Source: DASSUW01 sp036257565
GTDB lineage: Bacteria > Actinomycetota > Thermoleophilia > Solirubrobacterales > Solirubrobacteraceae
Length of the DNA: 38,461 nucleotides
Reading direction: 5' to 3'
Assembly: GCA_036257565.1 (NCBI GenBank)
Contig: DATAFH010000155.1
Coordinates: 1-38,461, forward strand
Shown in pieces: positions 7,916 through 16,965 of the stretch. The notes beneath the pieces are model-generated. The model saw nothing but the letters and a program-made list of their open reading frames with translations, was not told the DNA's origin and made no database searches. The translations under genes and the position numbers were made by a program. Numbering within the stretch: the first letter of the stretch is position 1; each line of letters opens with the position of its first letter.

Positions 7916-9501
7916 AGCCACTCGGACATGCCGCCCGTGGGGCTCCACGGCTCCCGCTCGGTGAACCAGCGCCACCATGCGGCCGGCGACATCTTCGAGC
8001 CGTCGCGCACCCACCAGACGCGGAGCGGGAACTCCCGGCCCGTGTAGCCGGTGAGCTGGGGCGCGAGGCGCTCACGGGCGGCGTCGGTGAGGATCAGGAC
8101 GTCGGAGTCCGGCGCGCGGCCGCGCTCGGCCAGCTCCACGTACTCGACGCTCTGGTCGCGGAGGTACCACGCCCACGGGAACGTCGCCCCGTCCGAGGCG
8201 TCGACCGTGATCGACCTCGGCCGAGCAGCCACCACCTCGTCCGCCACCCGCGCCACCTCCTCCGAGCTCTGCGTGGAGACGAGCAGCTCACGCGGGTCGG
8301 CGCGGTGCACGGCGTTGACCAGGTAGGACGCGTAGCCGGCGTAGGCGAAGGCCAGCGCGGTCGCGATCAGGCCGAGGACGCCGACCGGGCGCCGCCGCGC
8401 GTCCCAGATCGCCTGCACGCCGATCCCCGCAAGCAGCAGCAGCGGGAGCAGGGGGTGCAGCACGAGCCAGGCGAACTTCTCGCCCGCCCAGGAGTAGACG
8501 GCGAACGAGAGCAGGAACGCCCAGACGAGGAAGACCCGCAGCAGCGCCGGGCGGCGCAGCGCGACGCCGGCGCCCACGGCGCCGAGCAGCAGCGCCGGCC
8601 ACTCCACGCCGAACAGCAGGAGCCCGTAGAAGTACCAGGGTTCGCCGCCGCGGCCGACGTCGTGCTGGCCGAGCCAGTACTCGAGCCCCGTGTAGATGCC
8701 GTCCCACAGACCGCCCGGGTGCGTGAGGAACGTCGTGAAGAGCACGGTGAACACGCCGAAGAAGGCCGCGAGCCCCCAGCCCCACGCCTCGCGGCCCACG
8801 GCGCGCACCGGTCCCAGCACCAGCTCTCGGTGGCGCGTCGCGAGCACGGCGAGGAAGAACGTGCCGGCCACGAACGCCGTGATGAACGTCGTCTCCTTGG
8901 TGGCGAAGCTCAGCGCCAGCAGCGCCCCGAACAGCGCGGGCTGGTGCGGGCGTGGTCGCTCGAAGAACCGGAACGCGACCACGAGCATCGCGAGCGTGAT
9001 GGCGGCGATGTAGATGTCCTCGCGAGCGAAGCGCGAGAAGTACAGATACGAGGGACCGAAGGCGAGCAGCACGGCTGCGGCGAACGCGCCGGCGCGGCCG
9101 AGCTGGCGCCGGAGTCCGTACGGCAGCGCCACCATCACGGTCCCCATCAGCGCCGGCGCGAGCCGCGCCGTGAAGTCCGAGTCGCCGAACAGGCCGTACA
9201 TCGCCGCGGTCAGGTAGAAGCGCAGCGGCCCGTGCAGCAGCGGGTTGTACTCGTAGTCGCCGGTCGTGAAGAAGACCCACGAGAAGTAGGCGTCCTGGCT
9301 CTCGTCGTGGTGGAACGGCCGGTCGCCCAGGTCGAAGAGCCGGAGCGCGAGCGCGGCGAGCACGAGCAGGGCGTACGCGGCGAGCTCCCGGCGCGAGCGC
9401 TGCGGCGCGGCCGTGACCGGCGCAACCGCGGGCGCCGGGATCGTCGCCTTAGTCGTCTCCGTCAAACGCGACGGGACTTGTGGCGGGGGCCACTTAGCCA
9501 C
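7900..9501 (-). CDS. TIGR03663-type membrane glycosyltransferase-like protein
   Basis: Polytopic protein related to the dolichyl-phosphate-mannose mannosyltransferase (GT39-like) fold. The hallmark residues of this family are visible: DE in FHHDES and HGP in NPLLHGPLRFY in the first external loop (residues 66-67 and 90-92 from GTG9501), plus YFSRFAREDIY. About ten membrane segments follow, and then a 150-residue C-terminal domain. The family is known to occur with DUF2298/YYY proteins, often as a neighbour, as here. The start is uncertain: GTG9501 overlaps the upstream gene by 8 bases, ATG9543 would overlap by 50. Substrate and product unknown; envelope glycan or lipid glycosylation is inferred. 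Confidence 0.85.
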   Translation of the reverse strand: MAKWPPPQVPSRLTETTKATIPAPAVAPVTAAPQRSRRELAAYALLVLAALALRLFDLGDRPFHHDESQDAYFSWVFFTTGDYEYNPLLHGPLRFYLTAAMYGLFGDSDFTARLAPALMGTVMVALPYGLRRQLGRAGAFAAAVLLAFGPSYLYFSRFAREDIYIAAITLAMLVVAFRFFERPRPHQPALFGALLALSFATKETTFITAFVAGTFFLAVLATRHRELVLGPVRAVGREAWGWGLAAFFGVFTVLFTTFLTHPGGLWDGIYTGLEYWLGQHDVGRGGEPWYFYGLLLFGVEWPALLLGAVGAGVALRRPALLRVFLVWAFLLSFAVYSWAGEKFAWLVLHPLLPLLLLAGIGVQAIWDARRRPVGVLGLIATALAFAYAGYASYLVNAVHRADPRELLVSTQSSEEVARVADEVVAARPRSITVDASDGATFPWAWYLRDQSVEYVELAERGRAPDSDVLILTDAARERLAPQLTGYTGREFPLRVWWVRDGSKMSPAAWWRWFTEREPWSPTGGMSEWLYTRR

Positions 9502-10483
9502 TGGCCTGTGCCTGCGCACCGCGGAGGCGCCCGAGGCCGCCATAGCGGGCGGCGAGCAGCACGAGCCCCACGATCGTGATCGGGACGACGATCACGAACC
9601 GCAGCATCACGATGTACGCCACCGCCTGGGCGCCGGTCCCGCCCAGCGCCTTGATGCCGAGGATGGCGGCGGCGTCCTGCGTGCCGGCGTAGGCCGGGCC
9701 CGACGGGATCAGCGAGAAGACCGAGGCGAGGGCCACGATGTAAAGCCCCTCGATGGGGTCCATGCCGAAGCCGACGGCGGCAGCGGTCGACATCCACACG
9801 CCGGCCTCGATGCCCCAGATCACGAGCGTCATGCCCAGCAGCAGGAGCCCGTGGTGCGCGCGACGCAGGCCGAGCGTGGCGGAGGCGACCGGCGCCAGGA
9901 ACGCCGCCATCCGCTCGTTGCGGCGCACGACGAGGTAGCCGGCAGCGACCGCGACACCCACGCCGGCGAGTACGAGCGCGATGATCTCCACCTTGTCGCC
10001 GCCGACCTCACCGAGCAGCCCGTAGCCCACGACGACGAACAGCACCACGAGCACGGCCACGTCGAGCAGGCGCTCGGCGAGCAGCGTCCCGATCACCGTG
10101 CGCTTCGACGTGTTCGCGCGCGGAGCCATCAGCACCATGCGGATCGCGTCGCCCGCCCGCGCCGGCAGGAGGTTGTTGCCCGCGTAGCCCACGCACGTCA
10201 GCGCGTAGGTGTCCGCGCGCGAGGGCGTCGCGCGCTCGTCCACGAGCAGCCGCTGCCAGCGCTCGGCGCGCACGACGGTGGCGAGCCCGTACAGCGCGAT
10301 CGCCCCCAGCAGGGCGGCGAGCTCGCCGCCGCTGGAGGGCAACTCGGGCGGGTCCTGGCGCGACGCCCACCAGACCACGCCGGCGACCGCGAGGAGCGAG
10401 ATGGCGACGCCGGCCCACGACAGCGGCGAGCCGGGCGACGAGGAGGTGCGGGCGTCGGTGCTGATGGCAGCACAGGATGGCAC
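9494..10483 (-). CDS. YbhN/UPF0104-like flippase-domain membrane protein
   Basis: Integral membrane protein of the lysylphosphatidylglycerol synthase transmembrane-region family (UPF0104). About eight membrane segments, with the conserved internal motifs CVGYAGNNLLPARAGDAIR near residue 85 and SLIPSGPAYAGTQDAA near residue 255, both typical of these putative lipid-translocating proteins. No soluble transferase domain is attached, so only the flippase-like part is present. From GTG10483 the protein has 329 residues, the normal size. A longer frame reaches across the divergent SpoIID gene and is rejected. It probably forms an operon with the downstream glycosyltransferase-like gene, which suits a lipid-linked sugar pathway (inference). 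Confidence 0.82.
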   Translation of the reverse strand: MPSCAAISTDARTSSSPGSPLSWAGVAISLLAVAGVVWWASRQDPPELPSSGGELAALLGAIALYGLATVVRAERWQRLLVDERATPSRADTYALTCVGYAGNNLLPARAGDAIRMVLMAPRANTSKRTVIGTLLAERLLDVAVLVVLFVVVGYGLLGEVGGDKVEIIALVLAGVGVAVAAGYLVVRRNERMAAFLAPVASATLGLRRAHHGLLLLGMTLVIWGIEAGVWMSTAAAVGFGMDPIEGLYIVALASVFSLIPSGPAYAGTQDAAAILGIKALGGTGAQAVAYIVMLRFVIVVPITIVGLVLLAARYGGLGRLRGAQAQASG

Positions 10484-10519
10484 CGCAACCCGGCGGCTCC
10501 CGGTCTGTTGAGGACGACG

Positions 10520-11644
10520 ATGCGTGCCCTCCTCCTCAGCGCGGCGATGCTGGCCGCCGCCCCTGCCACCGCCTCCGCCGCCGACATCGTGATCGACGGG
10601 AGGGGCTGGGGCCACGGGATCGGCATGTCGCAGTACGGCGCCTATGGCTACGCGCTGCGCGAGGGCCGCGACCATCGCTTCATTCTCGGCCACTACTACT
10701 CGGGCACCACGCTCGGCGACGCGCCGGGCACCCGCATGCGGGTCCTGCTGCAGGTCTCGGGCGGCCCGCGCGTGTCAGGAGCGACGGTGGCGCGCGGCGG
10801 CGGGCGGCGCGTTCGCCTTTCGTCGCGGCGCACGTATCGCTTCACGCCGATCCGCGGCGGGCGCCTGAGCCTCACCGACGTGCGGACCGGCCGCCGCCGG
10901 GCGCGGCTGCGCGGGCCGGTGACGGTTACCGGCGGCACGACCACGCGCCTGCGCGGCCTCGCGCAGAACGGCGTGTCGGAGGGCCGCTACCGCGGCCGCG
11001 TCGTGCTCTCCCGCTCCGGCAGCTCGGTGCTCGCCGTCAACAGCGTCGGGCTCGAGCAGTACCTGTACGGCGTCGTGCCGGCCGAGATGCCGGCCTCGTG
11101 GCCGTCGGAGGCCCTGAAGGCGCAGGCAATCGTGGCCCGCTCGTACGCGCTCACCAGCCGTGCTCCCGGCCTCGCCTATGACGTCTACGCCGACGTGCGC
11201 TCGCAGGTCTACCGCGGCGTGACCGGCGAGATCATGAGCACCACGGAAGCCGTGCGCGCCACCAAGGGCCGCGTCGTGCTGGCGGTCGGGCAGATCGCCC
11301 AGACGTTCTTCTTCTCGACCTCGGGCGGCCGCACGGCCGGCAACGAGGAGGAGTGGGGCGGGACCCCGTACTCGTACCTGCGGCCCGTCGACGACCCGCA
11401 CGACGACCTGTCGCCGTACCACACATGGCGCGCCCGCTTCTCACGCGCTCAGGTGGCGGGCGCGCTGCGCGACTACACGCGCGGGCGGTTCCGGCGGCTC
11501 CGGATCCGCTCCCGCACCACGTCGGGCCGCGTCGCGACGCTCACGGTCGTCGGCCGTCGAGGCAGCACGGTGGTCTCCGGCGCGACGGTGCGCGCCCGGC
11601 TCGGGCTGCGCAGCAACTGGATCACACGCATTTCCGGTCCGTAA
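10520..11644 (+). CDS. Secreted SpoIID/LytB-domain protein
   Basis: Exported protein with the SpoIID/LytB domain, whose founding member is a peptidoglycan lytic transglycosylase used in sporulation. Residues 1-20 form a signal peptide (LLLSAAMLAAAPATASA), followed by GRGWGHGIGMSQYGAYG, then a beta-rich arginine-heavy middle part, and the SpoIID core: LEQYLYGVVPAEMPASWPSEALKAQAIVARSYAL, the catalytic-type glutamate lying in PAEM, and later TSGGRTAGNEEEWGG. Length 374. A GAGGA Shine-Dalgarno lies 6-7 bases before ATG10520. Such proteins occur in non-sporulating actinobacteria, so a cell-wall remodelling role is likelier than sporulation here. Confidence 0.88.
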   Translation: MRALLLSAAMLAAAPATASAADIVIDGRGWGHGIGMSQYGAYGYALREGRDHRFILGHYYSGTTLGDAPGTRMRVLLQVSGGPRVSGATVARGGGRRVRLSSRRTYRFTPIRGGRLSLTDVRTGRRRARLRGPVTVTGGTTTRLRGLAQNGVSEGRYRGRVVLSRSGSSVLAVNSVGLEQYLYGVVPAEMPASWPSEALKAQAIVARSYALTSRAPGLAYDVYADVRSQVYRGVTGEIMSTTEAVRATKGRVVLAVGQIAQTFFFSTSGGRTAGNEEEWGGTPYSYLRPVDDPHDDLSPYHTWRARFSRAQVAGALRDYTRGRFRRLRIRSRTTSGRVATLTVVGRRGSTVVSGATVRARLGLRSNWITRISGP

Positions 11645-11660
11645 GGAACCGAATTTGGGG

Positions 11661-11677
11661 GGCCCGCCCAACGGGCC
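11661..11677 (+). terminator. Weak hairpin after the SpoIID gene
   Basis: GGCCCG and CGGGCC pair around a 5-base loop 16 bases after the stop. There is no following T-run, so it may be a weak or factor-assisted terminator or simply part of the leader of the PilZ gene. Confidence 0.35.
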
Positions 11678-11755
11678 ATTCCGTGTAGAGCGATGTCCCG
11701 TCTGGGCACCCCCCGCGCTCAAAGGCGGCGCGAGATCGGCCGATATCCGGTTCAG

Positions 11756-12319
11756 ATGCCCACCGCCGCGCCGCAGATCGTCGAGGGTCAGTCCGCACGC
11801 CTGGACGTCGGGACGAGCCTGCCGTGCCGCATCATCGGGTTCAACCACGCGAACGTGGTCCTGGCGCTCGGCGAGCAGCCCGAGGAGCTGGAGATCGGCG
11901 ATCCCGGCTACCTGCTGCTCGAGACGGCGGGCCGCGTGCACGCGCTGCGAGGGCGGATCGCCGCCCCGCCCGGCGACGAGGTCGTGCTCGAGCTCACGGA
12001 CGGCATCCGCCTCGGCCAGCGCCGCTCGTTCTCCCGCGCACCGCTCGCCCTGCCCGCCCAGCTGCGGCTGCCGGGCGGCGACGTGGCGACCGTCACGCGC
12101 GACATCAGCGCCGGCGGCGCGGGCGTAGCGCGCGACGGCGCCGACGTACCCGACGGCCGGTTCGAGCTCGTCATCCAGGTCGCCCACCACGAGGTCGTCG
12201 CCACGGTCACCGCCGTGCGCGTGACCGCGACCGATCTCGGCCTCCGCTTCGAGGAGGTCTCGCGCGAGGACCGCCTGCTGCTCGCCTCTCTGGCGCTCGC
12301 TTACCACCGCGGCGCATAG
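11756..12319 (+). CDS. PilZ-domain protein, probable cyclic-di-GMP receptor
   Basis: Cytoplasmic protein with an N-terminal beta-barrel part (about residues 1-85, YcgR-N-like) and a C-terminal PilZ domain. The cyclic-di-GMP ligand motif is visible as RRSFSR (RxxxR type) around residue 90 and DISAGGAGV about 30 residues later. From ATG11756 the product is 187 residues. TATCCG ends 6 bases before this ATG, which fits the leaderless pattern of the region. An upstream in-frame ATG at 11693 would add 21 arginine-rich residues. A nucleotide-second-messenger theme recurs at 24.4 kb with a degenerate HD-GYP protein. The output partner is unknown. Confidence 0.8.
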   Translation: MPTAAPQIVEGQSARLDVGTSLPCRIIGFNHANVVLALGEQPEELEIGDPGYLLLETAGRVHALRGRIAAPPGDEVVLELTDGIRLGQRRSFSRAPLALPAQLRLPGGDVATVTRDISAGGAGVARDGADVPDGRFELVIQVAHHEVVATVTAVRVTATDLGLRFEEVSREDRLLLASLALAYHRGA

Positions 12320-12328
12320 CCCAACCGG

Positions 12329-12363
12329 TAGGCTCCGAGTCCGGTCGCGTCGATCGGAGGAGG
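12329..12363 (+). promoter_or_regulatory. Promoter and strong ribosome binding site of the cox operon
   Basis: TAGGCT at 12329-12334 is a -10-like box. GGAGGAGG at 12356-12363 is the clearest Shine-Dalgarno in the window, 7 bases before the coxS ATG. Unlike most genes here, this operon thus has a leader of about 30 bases with a strong ribosome site, in keeping with high expression. Confidence 0.55.
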
Positions 12364-12370
12364 ACGCTCG

Positions 12371-12874
12371 ATGGCACGGGTTTCGCTAACGGTGAACGGC
12401 GTCGGATACACCGAGGAGGTGGAGCCGCGGCTGTTGCTGGTCCACCTCATACGGGACAAGCTCGGTCTCACCGGAACGCACGTCGGCTGCGACACCTCCA
12501 ACTGCGGCGCGTGCACGCTCCATCTCGACGGGCAGGCGGTCAAGAGCTGCACGGTGCTGGCCGTCCAGTGCGACGGCTCGGAGGTCACGACGATCGAGGG
12601 GATCGGGGCCGAGGACGCCCTGCATCCGCTCCAGCAGGCCTTCTGGGCGAAGCACGGCCTGCAGTGCGGCTACTGCACGCCCGGGATGATCATGGCGGCC
12701 GCCGACCTCATCGCCCGGAACGCCGACCCGAGCGACGAGGACATCCGGGAAGCCCTGGCCGGCAACCTGTGCCGCTGTACGGGCTACCAGAACATCGTCA
12801 AGGCGGTGCGCGCGGCCGCGGGGGAGATGTCGACCGCGAGCGCGCAGCCGTCGCGTGAGGAGGTGACGGCGTAA
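12371..12874 (+). CDS. coxS: CO dehydrogenase-type small subunit, two [2Fe-2S] clusters
   Basis: Electron-transfer subunit of a molybdenum hydroxylase. The 167-residue protein has the plant-ferredoxin-type cluster motif GCDTSNCGACTLHLDG followed by SC (residues about 37-62) and the second, helical cluster motif QCGYCTPGM followed by LCRCTGYQNIV (about 98-140). It relays electrons from the molybdenum site in the large subunit to FAD in the medium subunit. It is the first gene of the operon. Its TAA stop shares one base with the coxL ATG. The gene order S-L-M is that of form II (BMS-type) enzymes; form I operons are M-S-L. Confidence 0.93.
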   Translation: MARVSLTVNGVGYTEEVEPRLLLVHLIRDKLGLTGTHVGCDTSNCGACTLHLDGQAVKSCTVLAVQCDGSEVTTIEGIGAEDALHPLQQAFWAKHGLQCGYCTPGMIMAAADLIARNADPSDEDIREALAGNLCRCTGYQNIVKAVRAAAGEMSTASAQPSREEVTA

Positions 12875-15285
12875 TGGGCGCTCCCGGCGCAGAGGCGGCC
12901 GAGAAGACCGAGTCCGGCGGCAACGGATACGTCGGCCGCTCGCTGAAGCGCAAGGAGGACCCGCGGCTCATCACCGGCGGCGCGACCTACACGGACGACA
13001 TGGTCCTGCCGGGAACGTTGTACGCGGCGATCGTGCGCTCCCCCGAGCCGCACGCGAAGATCCTCTCGATCGACACCGAGGCCGCAAGCCAGATGCCCGG
13101 CGTCCAGGCCGTCTTCACCGACGAGGACATGGCGGACATGGCGGCGCCGTGCCCGATGGTGTTCGTCCCGCCCGGCGTCGAGATGCGGGTGCCGGACCAC
13201 TGGCCGCTCGCCCGCGGCAAGGTCGGCTACGTCGGCCAGGCGGTCGCCGTCGTGCTCGGCACGGACAAGTACTCGGTCGTCGACGCGGCCGGCCAGGTCG
13301 TCGTCGACTACGACCCACTGCCGGTCGTCACCGACCCCGAGAAGGCACTCGAGGCCGGCTCCCCGATCATCCACGACGAGTTCGGCACGAACACGGTGTT
13401 CGAGTGGTCGCTGCCCGGCGGGGATGTCGCGGCCGCGTTCCGGGACGCCGACGTGGTCGTCGAGAAGCGGATCGTCAACCACCGCACGGCCGGCGCCGCG
13501 ATCGAGCCGCGCAGCTTCTTGGCGCAGTGGCGCGAGGGCAAGCTCACGCTCTGGAGCTCGACCCAGATCCCGCACATCTGCCGCGTGATCCTGTCGATCC
13601 AGCTCGGCATCACCGAGGAGAAGATCCGCGTCGTGGCGCCCGAGGTCGGCGGCGGCTTCGGCTCCAAGCTGCAGGTCTACGGCGAGGAGGTTCTCGCCTG
13701 CTGGTGCGCCCGCAAGACCGGCCGGCCGGTCAAGTACACGGCCACGCGCTCGGAGGAGATGCTGGTCACACACCACGGCCGCGACCAGATCGACTACGTG
13801 AAGATCGGGGCCAAGCGCGACGGCAAGCTCACCGGCATCCACGCGCGGATCATCCAGGACTGCGGCGCGTACCACCTCATCGAGGGACCGGTCATCCCCA
13901 CGTTCAGCGCCTGCGTGATCAGCGGGTGCTACGACTTCCCGGCGGTGCAGACCGACATCGTCGGCGTGTTCACGAACAAGTTCACGACCGATGCCATCCG
14001 CGGGGCCGGGCGGCCGGAGGCGACGCACTTCATCGAGCTCACGATGGACGCGCTGGCCGAGGAGCTGGGGATGGACCCGCTCGAGCTGCGGCGCAAGAAC
14101 TTCATCACGGAGTTCCCGAACGAGCGCCCGCACGGCTTCATCTACGACTCCGGCAACTACCACGGGACGCTCGACAAGTGCCTGGAGAAGCTCGACCTCG
14201 AGGGGTTCCGCCGTGAGCAGGCGGAGCTGCGCGAGCGGGGTGTCTTCCGCGGCGTCGGGTTCTCGACGTACGTGGAGATCTGCGGCCTCGGGCCGTCGCG
14301 CGCGCTCGGCCCGGAGGGCTGGGGCATGCAGGGCGGCTACTTCGAGTCCGCTCAGGTCCGCGTGCTTCCGACAGGCGCCGTGACCGCCTACACGGGCGTC
14401 TCCCCGCATGGCCAGGGCCACGAGACCGGCTTCGCGCAGATCGTGGCCGACCGCGTGGGCGTGGCGCCCGACGTCGTCGAGGTCATCCACGGCGACACGA
14501 ATACCGGGCCGTTCGGCAAGAACACCTACGGCTCGCGCTCGCTGGCCGTCGGCGGCGAGGCGATCGCCCGCGCCGCCGAGAAGATCCAGGACAAGGCGCG
14601 GCGGATCGTGGCGCACAAGATGGAGGCGGCGCCGGAGGACATCGAGCTCTCGGACGGCAAGTTCCAGGTCCGGGGGTCTCCCGGGAAGGCGATGACGCTC
14701 GCCGAGGTCGCGGGCGAGGCGTACATCCCGGCGGACCTCCCCGACGGCATGGAGGCCGGCCTGGACGAGATCTGCTTCTTCGACCCGCCGAACTTCGTCT
14801 GGCCGTTCGGGGCGCACGCGTGCGTGACCGAGGTCGACGTGGAGACGGGCCGGGTCGACGTGGTCCGCTACGTGGCGGTCGACGACTGCGGGCCGGCGAT
14901 CAACCCGCTGCTGATCGAGGGCCAGATCCACGGCGGGATCGTGCACGCGCTCGGGCAGGCGCTGTACGAGCAGCTCGTCTACGACTCGGAGGGGCAGCTC
15001 ATCACCGGCACGTTCGTCGACTACGCGCTGCCCAGCGCCGCCGACGTGCCGAGCTTCGAGACCGACCGCACCGAGACGCCGACGCCGACGAACACGCTCG
15101 GCGTCAAGGGCGTGGGGGAGGCGGCGACGATCGCCTGCTCGCCCGCCGTGGTCGCCTCGGTGGTCGACGCCCTGCGGCCGCTCGGCGTGACGCACGTCGA
15201 CATGCCGCTCACACCGATGCGCATCTGGGAGGCCATCCAGGCCGCCCAGGGCTCCGCGGGCCCGAACGGGGGAGGTGCGTCATGA
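12874..15285 (+). CDS. coxL: Form II CO dehydrogenase-like molybdopterin subunit
   Basis: Large catalytic subunit of the xanthine oxidase family, 803 residues, binding molybdopterin cytosine dinucleotide. Visible motifs are GGGFGSK, the active-site loop AIRGAGR (residues 374-380) and the catalytic-glutamate motif GVKGVGEA near residue 748. True CO dehydrogenases of form I carry AYRCSFR with the Cu-binding cysteine. Here there is no cysteine, and the loop is one residue away from the form II AYRGAGR. Oxidation of CO is therefore possible but unproven; another small carbonyl or heterocyclic substrate could be the real one. The ATG overlaps coxS, and the stop overlaps coxM (ATGA). Confidence 0.9.
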   Translation: MGAPGAEAAEKTESGGNGYVGRSLKRKEDPRLITGGATYTDDMVLPGTLYAAIVRSPEPHAKILSIDTEAASQMPGVQAVFTDEDMADMAAPCPMVFVPPGVEMRVPDHWPLARGKVGYVGQAVAVVLGTDKYSVVDAAGQVVVDYDPLPVVTDPEKALEAGSPIIHDEFGTNTVFEWSLPGGDVAAAFRDADVVVEKRIVNHRTAGAAIEPRSFLAQWREGKLTLWSSTQIPHICRVILSIQLGITEEKIRVVAPEVGGGFGSKLQVYGEEVLACWCARKTGRPVKYTATRSEEMLVTHHGRDQIDYVKIGAKRDGKLTGIHARIIQDCGAYHLIEGPVIPTFSACVISGCYDFPAVQTDIVGVFTNKFTTDAIRGAGRPEATHFIELTMDALAEELGMDPLELRRKNFITEFPNERPHGFIYDSGNYHGTLDKCLEKLDLEGFRREQAELRERGVFRGVGFSTYVEICGLGPSRALGPEGWGMQGGYFESAQVRVLPTGAVTAYTGVSPHGQGHETGFAQIVADRVGVAPDVVEVIHGDTNTGPFGKNTYGSRSLAVGGEAIARAAEKIQDKARRIVAHKMEAAPEDIELSDGKFQVRGSPGKAMTLAEVAGEAYIPADLPDGMEAGLDEICFFDPPNFVWPFGAHACVTEVDVETGRVDVVRYVAVDDCGPAINPLLIEGQIHGGIVHALGQALYEQLVYDSEGQLITGTFVDYALPSAADVPSFETDRTETPTPTNTLGVKGVGEAATIACSPAVVASVVDALRPLGVTHVDMPLTPMRIWEAIQAAQGSAGPNGGGAS

Positions 15286-16121
15286 TCCCCGCCGCGTTCG
15301 AGTACGTCGCACCGCAGTCGCTCGACGAGGCGCTCGCCGCGCTCCGCGACGGCGGCGAGGACGCCAAGGTGCTGGCCGGCGGGCACTCGCTGATCCCGCT
15401 CATGAAGCTGCGCCTGGCGGCCCCGTCGCTGCTCGTCGACCTGCGCCGGGTGCCGGGGCTGTCCGGGATCCGGCGCGAGGACGGGGCGTGGCGGATCGGC
15501 GCCATGACCTCGCACTACGAGGTGGTGGGCGGCGGTCTCGGGCTCGCGTCGACCGCCGCCGGCACGATCGCCGACCCGCAGGTCCGCTACCGCGGGACGC
15601 TGGGCGGCTCGCTCGCCCACGGCGACCCCGCCTCGGACATGCCGGCGGTGCTGCTCGCGGCCGAGGGCGCGGTGACGATCCGCGGCGAGGCCGGCCAGCG
15701 CGAGGTGGCGGCCGCCGACCTGTTCGAGGACTTCCTCACCACCGCGGTGGGCGAGGGCGAGATCCTCACCGAGGTCCGCCTGCCGGCGCTCGAGGGCTAC
15801 GGCTTCGGCTACGAGAAGTTCAACCGGCGCAAGGAGGACTGGGCGATGGTCGCCGTTTGCGCGCTGGTGAAGAAGGGCGCGGACGGCTCGTGCGAGGACG
15901 TCCGAATCGGGCTGACGCACATGGGCACGACGCCGCTGCGCGCGACCGCCACCGAGCAGGCGCTCCGCGGCCAGCCGCTCGACGCCGAGCACATCCGCGC
16001 GGCGGCCGAGCAGGCCGCGGAGGGCACCGACCCGCCGACCGACCTCAACGCCACGGCCGACTACAAGCGCCACCTGGCGCGTGTGCTGTGCCGGAGGGCG
16101 CTCGAGCAGGCGTCATCATGA
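15282..16121 (+). CDS. coxM: CO dehydrogenase-type medium FAD subunit
   Basis: Flavoprotein subunit (279 residues) that takes electrons from the iron-sulfur subunit and passes them to the respiratory chain. The FAD-binding motifs are LAGGHSLIPLMKLRL (about residues 31-45) and the family's TIGG-type loop, here GTLGGSLAHGDPASDMPA (about 106-123). The C-terminal domain contains the EKFNRRKEDWAMV stretch common to the family. ATG15282 overlaps the coxL stop by 4 bases. The longer frame upstream of this ATG lies inside coxL and is not coding. Confidence 0.92.
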   Translation: MIPAAFEYVAPQSLDEALAALRDGGEDAKVLAGGHSLIPLMKLRLAAPSLLVDLRRVPGLSGIRREDGAWRIGAMTSHYEVVGGGLGLASTAAGTIADPQVRYRGTLGGSLAHGDPASDMPAVLLAAEGAVTIRGEAGQREVAAADLFEDFLTTAVGEGEILTEVRLPALEGYGFGYEKFNRRKEDWAMVAVCALVKKGADGSCEDVRIGLTHMGTTPLRATATEQALRGQPLDAEHIRAAAEQAAEGTDPPTDLNATADYKRHLARVLCRRALEQASS

Positions 16122-16125
16122 GCCA

Positions 16126-16965
16126 GTGCGCTTCAGCGTTCCGGAGGACGTGACCGCGGCCCTGGCCGGCGAGGGATACCTCGCCGACCGGGGCCTCAGC
16201 ACCGCGACGTTCCTGGCCGCCACCCTCGAGCAGCCGCTGCTGCTCGAGGGCGAGGCGGGCGTGGGCAAGACGGAGGTGGCGCGGGCGCTGGCGGCCGCCG
16301 CCGGGGCGCGGCTGATCCGGCTGCAGTGCCACGAGGGGATCGACCTCCACCACGCGGTCTACGACTGGGACTACCAGCGGCAGCTCCTCGCGATCCGGGC
16401 GGCGGAGGCGGGTGCGCAGGCGCGCGAGCTGTTCGGGCGCGAGTTCCTCCTGCGCCGGCCGCTGCTCGAGGCGCTCGAGCACGACGGCCCCGCGGTGCTG
16501 CTCATCGACGAGGTCGACCGCGCCGACGACGAGTTCGAGGCCTTCCTGCTCGAGTTCCTGGCCGACTTCGCGATCACGATCCCCGAGCTCGGCACGGTCA
16601 CCGGACGGCGCCGGCCGCTCGTGGTGCTCACGTCGAACCGCACCCGCGAGCTGCACGACGCGCTCAAGCGCCGCTGCCTCTACCACTGGATCGACTACCC
16701 GGATCGCGCGCGGGAGGCCGAAATCGTGCGCACCCGCCTGCCCGGGGTGCCGGAGGCGATCGCCGAGCGCGTGTGCACGGCGGTGGCCCGCCTGCGCGAG
16801 GAGGAGCTCTACAAGCTGCCCGGGGTGGGGGAGACGATCACGTGGGCACGGGCGCTGCTGGCGCTTGACGGCGACGCGGATCTCGAGGCCACGCTCGGCG
16901 TGGCGCTGAAGGTGCGCGAGGACATCGAGCGCGTCCGCGACCGCGGAGTCCTCGGCGGTGTCTGA
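16126..16965 (+). CDS. coxD: MoxR-type AAA+ ATPase, CoxD-like maturation factor
   Basis: MoxR-family ATPase of the kind that matures the metal centre of molybdenum hydroxylases (CoxD inserts sulfur and copper in the model CO dehydrogenase). Walker A is GEAGVGKT (residues 42-49), Walker B VLLIDEVDRADDEFE, then sensor-1 VVLTSNRTRELHDALKRRC. GTG16126, four bases after the coxM stop, gives 279 residues and begins with the conserved FSVPEDVTAAL. Its stop lies inside the start of the next gene. AAA and VWA proteins of this pair work together, so a maturation complex with the downstream product is expected. Confidence 0.88.
   Translation: MRFSVPEDVTAALAGEGYLADRGLSTATFLAATLEQPLLLEGEAGVGKTEVARALAAAAGARLIRLQCHEGIDLHHAVYDWDYQRQLLAIRAAEAGAQARELFGREFLLRRPLLEALEHDGPAVLLIDEVDRADDEFEAFLLEFLADFAITIPELGTVTGRRRPLVVLTSNRTRELHDALKRRCLYHWIDYPDRAREAEIVRTRLPGVPEAIAERVCTAVARLREEELYKLPGVGETITWARALLALDGDADLEATLGVALKVREDIERVRDRGVLGGV

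Noticed and set aside
12784..15195. An 803-codon open frame on the minus strand opposite coxL
   Set aside because: It is the mirror of a very GC-rich gene. The product is rich in Arg, Val, Asp and His without any recognisable domain, and coxL on the other strand is unmistakable.
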